Source of the DNA: Acidimicrobiaceae bacterium
GTDB taxonomy: Bacteria > Actinomycetota > Acidimicrobiia > Acidimicrobiales > Ilumatobacteraceae
Assembly: GCA_947490975.1 (NCBI GenBank)
Contig: CANLHV010000091.1
Span: forward strand, 1-5,061
DNA: 5,061 bases
Reading direction: 5' to 3'
The notes beneath the pieces are model-generated. The model saw only the letters and a program-made list of their open reading frames with translations, was not told the origin of the DNA and did no database searches. Of this stretch, positions 1-5,061 are shown piece by piece (the stretch's first letter is position 1; each line of letters begins with the position of its first letter). The position numbers and the translations under genes are program-made.

Positions 1-1478
1 TCTTCAGCGACTAGCGAAATTCGTGCCGTTGCTTGTGTAATTGACTGCAAACTGCCACCTGGTGGCGACAACAAAATATGCACTTCGACTTCGCCAACTC
101 GCGCTGGGGTTACTCGAAGATCTGCAATCACATTTGCTTGCACGATTGATGTTTCGAAGGCCGCCGCACCACTAACCGACAATGGCGGCACTGAAACGAG
201 CACTGCAGTCACCGCCAAAACAGCAACGCCAATCATGCTCTCGGCAAGAACAGTTCTTGAAAATTTGATTTCTCTCAAATCTTGCTGATCAACTTTTTTG
301 GATTTAAACACTTGACGAGCCCGAGTGCCGGCGGCAATCGCAACAATTACCAACAGAACTTTGACGCTCAAGACAACTCCATATGTCGTCGAAAAAATAT
401 TTTGAAAACCTTCCATCATTCGCCACGCCTGAGCAACACCTGTCGCCACCATGATCGGCATCGAGATTGTCGCCGTAAATGAAAACCACGAAATCACAAG
501 CGACGACTCACTCTGCCACTTTCGACCTAAAAGAACGAGAGTCACCAACCCGCCCATCCATGCCGACACAGACAAAAAGTGCACAATGTCGGTTCCAATA
601 CTCAAAGCTGAAAACTCCCGCATTCCGGGGTGACCAGAAATTGAAAAGGTGGCAAATAACCCGATGCCCAAAAGAATGGCCGCCATTCGATAAATCGGTT
701 TATCGTGCGAATTTCGTTGCCTGATCAAGATCAAAAACGCAAGCAATATTGTGCCGCGCACAACTAGCCAGGTGCCAAGTCGTGTCTGTAAAACATCGTC
801 TACAGCACTAAAAAGTTCGCCAACACTCATTGCCTGACCCAGCGCATACGGTGCTTGCAATAGCAACACCAAAACAGAGCCAACAAACGCAGTTATCCAA
901 GAGCCAAAAATTATTTTGTTGACGCGCGAAAAACCAACGATTCGGGTTGCCAACAACATCGCGCCGACCATCACCATCACACCTAAAAAACTCAGCCATC
1001 GTGCAAAACCCATCGTCAACCTCACGGCGAACGGCGCGCTGCTTGAAGCCAAAATTTCTTCGCTCAAACTTTCGAGGTTCAAACCTTTTGTGCCAATTTG
1101 AAATGCGAACGCCCCTTGCACAGGGTGACTATCAGCAGACACGACTCGCCATACAACCAAATAACTTCCGAGTTGCAGTTCAGGTATCTCGACTCGAATA
1201 GTTTTGGCGTCAATCGCACCGTTCGCTTCGACGAATTTCGGTGTCGGCAACGCAACTGGTTGCGAGTTTGAATCGAACAGCCTGATACTGCCAAATGAAA
1301 CTTCAACTGCTTCGCCAAAATTGAGCACAATTTCTTTCGGTGATTGCTCTAACACCGACGATGCCGCTGGTTCGCTCGACTTCAATCCAGCATGAGCCTC
1401 TACTACATCGATTGAACCTGCAACGCCGGCGCAAACAGCAACCGCGCAAACAAAACCGAATCTAAGAAATTTTCTCAC
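1..1478 (-). CDS. copCD: CopC-CopD fusion copper-handling membrane protein (YcnJ-like), 3' end cut by window edge
   Basis: This frame is open from a GTG at 1478-1476 to the window edge: 492 codons, no stop, C-terminus missing. GTG is chosen because it overlaps the upstream stop as GTGA and the next in-frame ATG lies beyond residue 150, which would destroy the export signal. Residues 1-28 form a signal peptide (MRKF, then a hydrophobic run) with likely cleavage at VEA/HAGL. That makes His29 the mature N-terminus, as in CopC proteins that bind Cu(II) through the terminal His plus an Asp-x-His; D116 and H118 in SADSHPVQG match. A CopD domain follows at about 155-430 with roughly eight membrane segments, RLGTWLVVR (233-241), SGHPG (281-285) and H300 before SAWMGGL. 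After the last helix, residues from about 445 look like the start of a YtkA/FixH-like extracytoplasmic domain. Family members such as YcnJ are linked to copper uptake; direction and metal here are inferred. The family call is firm. Confidence 0.9.
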   Translation of the reverse strand, partial: MRKFLRFGFVCAVAVCAGVAGSIDVVEAHAGLKSSEPAASSVLEQSPKEIVLNFGEAVEVSFGSIRLFDSNSQPVALPTPKFVEANGAIDAKTIRVEIPELQLGSYLVVWRVVSADSHPVQGAFAFQIGTKGLNLESLSEEILASSSAPFAVRLTMGFARWLSFLGVMVMVGAMLLATRIVGFSRVNKIIFGSWITAFVGSVLVLLLQAPYALGQAMSVGELFSAVDDVLQTRLGTWLVVRGTILLAFLILIRQRNSHDKPIYRMAAILLGIGLFATFSISGHPGMREFSALSIGTDIVHFLSVSAWMGGLVTLVLLGRKWQSESSLVISWFSFTATISMPIMVATGVAQAWRMMEGFQNIFSTTYGVVLSVKVLLVIVAIAAGTRARQVFKSKKVDQQDLREIKFSRTVLAESMIGVAVLAVTAVLVSVPPLSVSGAAAFETSIVQANVIADLRVTPARVGEVEVHILLSPPGGSLQSITQATARISLVAE

Positions 1479-2146
1479 AAGGGTTCAGGTTTAGCGAGGC
1501 CTTCAACTTCAATACGACCCATCAACCACGCCAAGCGTTGCGACGGAGACAACTTTTTTGCAATCTCTGGTATCTCAGTCATACCCATCGGTTTGCGACT
1601 ACGCCACAGCATTATCTGCTGATCCAGCTCAAGTCGCACATATAACGGCGTTAAGTCGTCATAATTAAAGCCTAAGTTCAAGTCTGCATGATGAATCTCA
1701 ACCTCACGCCAGCGCAAAAAAACTAGCGACGACATCTCAATAACCCGACCATTCAAATTGCGCCCTTGTCCCTGCCACGTTTTTTCGTTGGCACTCGCCC
1801 ACGCTGCTTCAAGCCCGTAAATGCTGAGGCGCAGATCCATAACTAACTCTTCGGCGCTTCGCGTTGACCCACGCTCGATGTCGCCGTTGCGTTGCTCGGC
1901 ACTCACATATTGTTCGCCCACCTCTCCCCGCACAGCGGCTTGCAACAAATTCACATGACTATCTGCGTTACGCGCCAAATGGGTCAACACATGTCCGCGC
2001 GACCAATTCGGCAGAAGCGAACCTTCACGACATTGGTTGTCAGTCAAATTTTCAAGTGCACCGAGCAATCGCTGATGTGCGGCCGCGCAACCTGAGACAT
2101 GCTCGTTTAACGTGTTGGCAAATTTGCGCTGATCAGACTCAGACAT
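1475..2146 (-). CDS. Mycothiol-dependent maleylpyruvate isomerase-family protein (DinB-like metalloenzyme)
   Basis: A 223-residue protein with the N-terminal four-helix DinB-like fold of this family. LPNWSRGHVLTHLARNADS (45-63) and RWREVEIHHADL (145-156) are the two hallmark segments. They give a plausible metal site of H52, E148 and H152, matching the His/Glu/His site known in the Corynebacterium mycothiol-dependent maleylpyruvate isomerase. That enzyme isomerises maleylpyruvate to fumarylpyruvate in gentisate breakdown using mycothiol. The family is broad, however, and many members are uncharacterised thiol transferases. No gentisate dioxygenase or fumarylpyruvate hydrolase is visible here, so the true substrate is unknown. 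The protein is cytoplasmic, with no signal peptide. It starts 10 bases after the ATPase stop with no clear Shine-Dalgarno, and its TGA overlaps the next gene's GTG. Family assignment is strong; the specific reaction is not. Confidence 0.85.
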   Translation of the reverse strand: MSESDQRKFANTLNEHVSGCAAAHQRLLGALENLTDNQCREGSLLPNWSRGHVLTHLARNADSHVNLLQAAVRGEVGEQYVSAEQRNGDIERGSTRSAEELVMDLRLSIYGLEAAWASANEKTWQGQGRNLNGRVIEMSSLVFLRWREVEIHHADLNLGFNYDDLTPLYVRLELDQQIMLWRSRKPMGMTEIPEIAKKLSPSQRLAWLMGRIEVEGLAKPEPL

Positions 2147-2156
2147 CTATTACAAA

Positions 2157-2939
2157 CTAGTTGCTACTCGCCCTTTGCGGAATAACGACGACTGTGCCAT
2201 CAGCCTCGTGATGCACTCGGGCCGATACGCCATAAAACTCGGCGAGAGTCTCTGATCGCAAAACAGTTTGAGCATCACCCGATGCAACACACGAACCTTG
2301 GTGCATCAGCACAAGTCGATCTGCGTACAAACCTGCAAGCGTCAAGTCATGCATTGCCGAGACAACAGTTAGGCCCTGCTCGCGCCGCAAGTCGTCAACT
2401 AGTTCTAGCGCTTGTTGTTGATGGCCAATGTCAAGCGCTGCTGTGGGCTCGTCGAGCAACAACACTGGGGCTTCTTGGGCCAACGCTCGTGCAATCACAA
2501 TTCTCTGACGCTCACCGCCAGAAAGTGTGCCGACCATTCGCTTTGCGAACTGAGTCAAGTCAAGTCGCATCAAAACTTTATCGATCACTTGTTTGTCATG
2601 CATCGACTCAGAAGCAAAATGCTTGATATACGGATTACGACCCAACAACACATATTCATACACCGACATATTTTCTGGCATCAACGGCGTCTGCGGCACG
2701 AACGCAATATGTTTGGCACGCCACTTTGCCGATGTAGCAGGTATTTCTTGCTGGTCAATCGCTACAGAACCCGAATAGGCAACCAACCCGGCGGCGGCTC
2801 TCAACACTGACGATTTACCGGCGCCGTTCGGGCCGATCAAACACAACCACTCACCAGAATGCAAAATATCGTTAAAACCGTTGACCGCAATTACTCCGTC
2901 GTATTCAATTGATAAGTCGCAAAATCCGAGTGTGCTCAT
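2157..2939 (-). CDS. btuD: ABC transporter ATP-binding protein, BtuD/FecE-type (cobalamin or iron-chelate import)
   Basis: A 260-residue single-domain ABC ATPase with every key motif intact: Walker A GPNGAGKS (36-43), Q-loop Q83 in FVPQ, signature LSGGERQR (139-146), Walker B VLLLDEP (159-165), D-loop ALD (168-170) and switch histidine H197. YEYVLLGRNPY (94-104) is typical of the FecE/BtuD/FhuC import subfamily. It should form a cytoplasmic homodimer that drives the permease encoded just upstream. Its ATG overlaps the permease TGA as ATGA, so translation is probably coupled. The sequence alone does not separate B12 from heme or siderophore importers; the btu name rests on the leader and on the operon partners. 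Confidence 0.88.
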   Translation of the reverse strand: MSTLGFCDLSIEYDGVIAVNGFNDILHSGEWLCLIGPNGAGKSSVLRAAAGLVAYSGSVAIDQQEIPATSAKWRAKHIAFVPQTPLMPENMSVYEYVLLGRNPYIKHFASESMHDKQVIDKVLMRLDLTQFAKRMVGTLSGGERQRIVIARALAQEAPVLLLDEPTAALDIGHQQQALELVDDLRREQGLTVVSAMHDLTLAGLYADRLVLMHQGSCVASGDAQTVLRSETLAEFYGVSARVHHEADGTVVVIPQRASSN

Positions 2940-4000
2940 GCTTGATTCTTTCGCACTCTCAGCAATAACAAAAAGAACGGAGCACCAAAAAACGCTGTGA
3001 CTACACCGATCGGTGTTTCAGCAGGGTCGGCCAATATACGACTTGGAATATCCGCCAAAACCAAAAAAATCGCTCCACACAAAATGCTCAACGGCAACAC
3101 GCGACGATAACTCGAACCAACGATCAAACGCACTGTGTGAGGCACGATTATGCCGACAAAGCCAATCAAGCCACTAACTGCAACAGCCGCTGCCGTACCC
3201 AATGTGGCCGCCAAAACAACAGTCAATCGCACCCGACGAATATTCATACCGAGTGCAGTTGCTTCATCATCGCCAACTCGTAACACATCTAACAAGCGAC
3301 GGTGCATCAACAAAACCCCACAACTAAAAACAACGTATGGCAAGATCAAGCGCACATCTCCCCATGTTGCACTCGATAGCCGACCCAAAATCCAACTGTA
3401 AACCTGGCGCACAACATCGTTGTTGCGTTGCAACACAAAAGTTTGAATCGCAGTCGTCAACGAAGTCACTGCAATACCCGCCAAAACTAAAGTTGCGCTT
3501 GACCGTGCCTTGCTAAACGTGTTGCCAATCATGTACGTCGCAAAAACAGCGACTAGCCCTCCGACAAATGCAGCCAGCGGCAGCGGGTCAATCAACCAAT
3601 TTTCGGTTGCTGAGCGGCGCAATGTAAAAACAAGTGTCGCGCCTAATCCGGCGCCAGCAGCCACACCCAACAAATACGGGTCAACCAACGGGTTACGAAA
3701 TACGCCTTGATAACTTGCGCCAGCAACCGAAAGCATCGCGCCGACCAGCACAGCCAACACAACTCGCGGCATACGAATTTGCCAAACAATATTCCATTCT
3801 TCAGGCGAGACACCACTGTCAACTGTGATCAACGGCAAACGGTTAACTAACTCAAGAGGCACTCGCCACCATTGCGGCCCGGCCGGACCAATCATTGTTC
3901 CGACCAGAACCGCAATAGTGAGCAGAGCGAAACTCACCAACGATAAATAAGCGACCCGTGTCCCTGCACGCGGCGCAAAATTATCGTTGGCGCGTAACAT
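2936..4000 (-). CDS. btuC: FecCD/BtuC-type ABC importer permease
   Basis: A 354-residue polytopic membrane protein of normal length for the family, with about nine or ten hydrophobic segments starting near residues 17-37. Diagnostic FecCD stretches are RMPR (76-79), GASYQGVFRNPLVDPYLLG (94-112), DEATALGMNIRRVR (245-258) in the loop expected to touch the ATPase, GLIGFVGIIVPHTVRL (277-292) and PAETPIGVVTAFFGAPFF (326-343). Two copies should form the channel for a cobalamin, heme or siderophore ligand delivered by the upstream lipoprotein. The ATG lies 6 bases after the binding-protein stop with only a weak, distant purine-rich site, and the TGA overlaps the ATPase start. No frameshift or missing segment is seen. 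The family call is firm; corrinoid specificity is inferred from context. Confidence 0.9.
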   Translation of the reverse strand: MLRANDNFAPRAGTRVAYLSLVSFALLTIAVLVGTMIGPAGPQWWRVPLELVNRLPLITVDSGVSPEEWNIVWQIRMPRVVLAVLVGAMLSVAGASYQGVFRNPLVDPYLLGVAAGAGLGATLVFTLRRSATENWLIDPLPLAAFVGGLVAVFATYMIGNTFSKARSSATLVLAGIAVTSLTTAIQTFVLQRNNDVVRQVYSWILGRLSSATWGDVRLILPYVVFSCGVLLMHRRLLDVLRVGDDEATALGMNIRRVRLTVVLAATLGTAAAVAVSGLIGFVGIIVPHTVRLIVGSSYRRVLPLSILCGAIFLVLADIPSRILADPAETPIGVVTAFFGAPFFLLLLRVRKNQA

Positions 4001-4006
4001 TTCGGG

Positions 4007-4966
4007 CTATTTACCTGCTGCAACTAAAGCAAGAGCATCACTAATGCTCTTAACAAGTTCGACCACACGTGGCCCCCAACGAGAAGCAATGTCATCGTCG
4101 AGTTGCACGATGTTTTTATTCACGACAGCATCCATTTTTTGCCATCCATCACGAACAGAAACGGTTTCTGGTGTTTGTGCGCAACATTTAGTATCGGCGA
4201 GAAAGATCATCGTCGGGTTACTCGACACAATCACTTCACTCGAAAGTTGCGGATAATCATTGCCTTCTTCGACACCATCCGCGATATTTTCGAGGCCGAA
4301 TAATTTAAAAATCTGGCCGACAAAAGTATTCGAAGTCACCGTGTAATAGGTGTTGTCAAGTTCATAGAAATATGTAATCGACTCACCCATTGCAGTCGCC
4401 GACACAGACGATGCTGCAACGGCAGCATCAATGTCTGCTTGCATCTGGCTCGTCAATTGCACGGCAACATCAAGATGACCAGTCAATGCTCCTAGTTGCT
4501 CAATTTGCTCATAAGCCTGCTCGAGACTTGATGCTCCGTTGCCGATATAAACCGGAATATCAAGCGCGTTCAACTGCTCGACAAGGTTGCCCGGGTCATA
4601 AGAAATCACAACCAGGTCTGGCTGATAGCCGGCTATTGATTCGACATTGGGCTCGTACCCCGAAAGTTTCGTGCCGAGCGCTACTGCCTCTGCCGGAAAA
4701 TTCGAATATTCATCGACTGCAACTACTTGATCGCCAGCACCAATTGCATAAAGCATTTCGGTGTGTGTTGGCGACAGCGAAACAATTCGCATCGGTTGTG
4801 TCTCGAGGGTGACTCCTCCAGCGGTTACTGGATAAGCCACTTCGCTAACTGTTGTTTCAACAACAACGGTCGTGTCGGTTGTGCTGTTCGAATCCGAACA
4901 TGCAGCAAATAATGCTGTCGCACAAATAAAAAGACCGGCAAAGCCGGCCCGAGTTAATACTTTCAT
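4007..4966 (-). CDS. btuF: BtuF-like substrate-binding lipoprotein of a cobalamin-type ABC importer
   Basis: The chosen start (4966-4964) lies 8 bases after AGGAGG; an in-frame ATG at 4972 lies only 2 bases after AGGAGGAA, too close for normal initiation. The 319-residue product starts MKVLTR, then a hydrophobic run ending LFAAC, so C23 is the likely lipidated cysteine. A Ser/Thr-rich linker (about 24-45) leads into the class III binding fold. MRIVSLSPTHTEMLYAIGAG (59-78) and YQPDLVVIS (114-122) are typical of BtuF/FecB proteins. E70 and E244 (in QLSSEVIVSSNP) fit the two lobe glutamates that dock onto permease arginines. W297 in SRWGPRVVELV sits where relatives carry an SRxGPR motif. C261 and C262 form a vicinal pair, the only cysteines in the mature protein besides C23. 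It is the first gene of the string, with a strong but partly buried ribosome binding site. B12 is the best ligand guess; heme or an iron chelate is not excluded. Confidence 0.88.
   Translation of the reverse strand: MKVLTRAGFAGLFICATALFAACSDSNSTTDTTVVVETTVSEVAYPVTAGGVTLETQPMRIVSLSPTHTEMLYAIGAGDQVVAVDEYSNFPAEAVALGTKLSGYEPNVESIAGYQPDLVVISYDPGNLVEQLNALDIPVYIGNGASSLEQAYEQIEQLGALTGHLDVAVQLTSQMQADIDAAVAASSVSATAMGESITYFYELDNTYYTVTSNTFVGQIFKLFGLENIADGVEEGNDYPQLSSEVIVSSNPTMIFLADTKCCAQTPETVSVRDGWQKMDAVVNKNIVQLDDDIASRWGPRVVELVKSISDALALVAAGK
4921..4950 (-). terminator. Terminator-like stem-loop inside the 5' end of btuF (possible attenuator)
   Basis: On the coding strand GGCCGGC (4949-4943) pairs with GCCGGTC (4939-4933) across a TTT loop. 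That is seven pairs with one G-U, extendable by a further G-U. The run TTTTTATTTGTG (4932-4921) follows at once. This is the shape of a Rho-independent terminator, but it lies in signal-peptide codons of btuF, where a translating ribosome would keep it unfolded. It could also be a chance result of the Ala-Gly-Phe-Ala-Gly-Leu-Phe codons. Confidence 0.35.
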
Positions 4967-4972
4967 TTTCAT

Positions 4973-5061
4973 TTCCTCCTATCCCTCACGCGGGGACTTT
5001 TAGGTTTGGTGCTCGACCGAGGCGACCGGACTAATCACTGTTCTTGCGCAGAGCGCTCGAA
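4973..5061 (-). promoter_or_regulatory. Probable 3' part of a cobalamin riboswitch (leader of the transporter genes)
   Basis: On the coding strand the leader contains AGTCCGGTCGCCTCGG (5032-5017), which resembles the conserved B12 box of cobalamin riboswitches (AGYCMGgAgACC-type), though the second half is divergent. About 10 bases further on comes a hairpin with a CGCG-containing loop that overlaps the Shine-Dalgarno. This is the layout of riboswitches in which an expression-platform loop (L13) kisses aptamer loop L5. Only 29 bases upstream of the B12-box-like stretch are present, so most of the roughly 200-base aptamer, including L5, would lie outside the window. The downstream B12-type transporter supports the call. 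It is partial and inferred. Confidence 0.55.
4975..5004 (-). promoter_or_regulatory. Strong Shine-Dalgarno of btuF with a hairpin that sequesters it
   Basis: The coding strand carries AGGAGG at 4980-4975. CCTA (5004-5001) can pair with TAGG (4981-4978), and TCCC (4996-4993) with GGGA (4985-4982). Together they make an eight-pair stem with a four-base AAAG bulge (5000-4997) and a seven-base loop CGCGTGA (4992-4986). The outer helix covers the first three bases of the Shine-Dalgarno, so stabilising it should lower btuF translation. Pairing is seen directly; regulatory action is inferred. This is the only strong ribosome binding site in the window. Confidence 0.6.

Noticed and set aside
54..66. 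Perfect inverted repeat GCCACC-T-GGTGGC
   Set aside because: A one-base centre cannot form a stable hairpin at full length, and it falls on Pro-Pro-Gly-Gly codons of the CopCD tail.
808..1330. Short minus-strand open frames at 808-999 and 1079-1330
   Set aside because: They are out of frame with the CopC-CopD reading frame, which explains the region from 1478 to the window edge without a stop.
2412..2810. 132-codon open frame on the plus strand
   Set aside because: Antisense to the ATPase, which carries all ABC motifs; the plus-strand product has no recognisable domain.
3880..3895. GGCCCGGCCGG palindromic G+C-rich stretch
   Set aside because: It encodes Gly-Pro-Ala-Gly-Pro in the permease and has no U-run after it on the coding strand, so it is not a terminator.
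4001..4006. Possible separate promoter or terminator between btuF and btuC, or in the 10-base gap at 2147-2156
   Set aside because: The gaps are only 6 and 10 bases and hold no stem-loop or promoter-like elements.
4390..4812. 140-codon open frame on the plus strand
   Set aside because: It lies wholly antisense to the well-supported btuF-like gene, and its translation shows no recognisable domain.
5051..5058. Palindrome GAGCGCTC as a possible operator
   Set aside because: Eight bases is too short to call. It more likely belongs to a riboswitch helix whose remainder lies outside the window.

Overview
The window looks like chromosomal DNA from an actinobacterium of moderate G+C, roughly half by eye, rather than the high-G+C actinomycete type. 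The main clue is a mycothiol-dependent maleylpyruvate isomerase-family protein; mycothiol is an actinobacterial thiol. A freshwater or marine Acidimicrobiia-like lineage would fit, but this is inference. I saw no rRNA, tRNA, IS element, CRISPR array or phage gene.

Everything coding lies on the minus strand and reads right to left as one tight gene string. From 5061 down to 4973 is a leader holding the likely 3' end of a cobalamin riboswitch: a B12-box-like stretch, then a hairpin that buries part of a strong Shine-Dalgarno. Next come a lipoprotein substrate-binding protein (btuF-like, 4007-4966), a FecCD/BtuC permease (btuC-like, 2936-4000), an ABC ATPase (btuD-like, 2157-2939), a mycothiol-dependent maleylpyruvate isomerase-family protein (1475-2146), and a CopC-CopD fusion (1-1478) that runs off the left edge. 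Junctions are +6, -4, +10 and -4 bases. No stretch over 300 bases lacks a gene.

The first three genes form a complete vitamin B12-type (or heme/siderophore-type) importer: the lipoprotein captures ligand outside, the permease dimer passes it through the membrane, and the ATPase dimer powers transport. The leader favours a corrinoid as ligand. The last two genes are not normal parts of B12 uptake, and their place in the same transcription unit is the main biological puzzle.

Only the first gene has a strong ribosome binding site; the rest seem to rely on coupling or on weak signals. Just inside the first gene (4921-4950) is a G+C-rich stem-loop followed by a U-rich run on the coding strand. 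If it works as a terminator when the message is untranslated, B12 control at the first ribosome binding site could shut off the whole string, including the copper-type gene. This is a testable inference, not a demonstrated mechanism.
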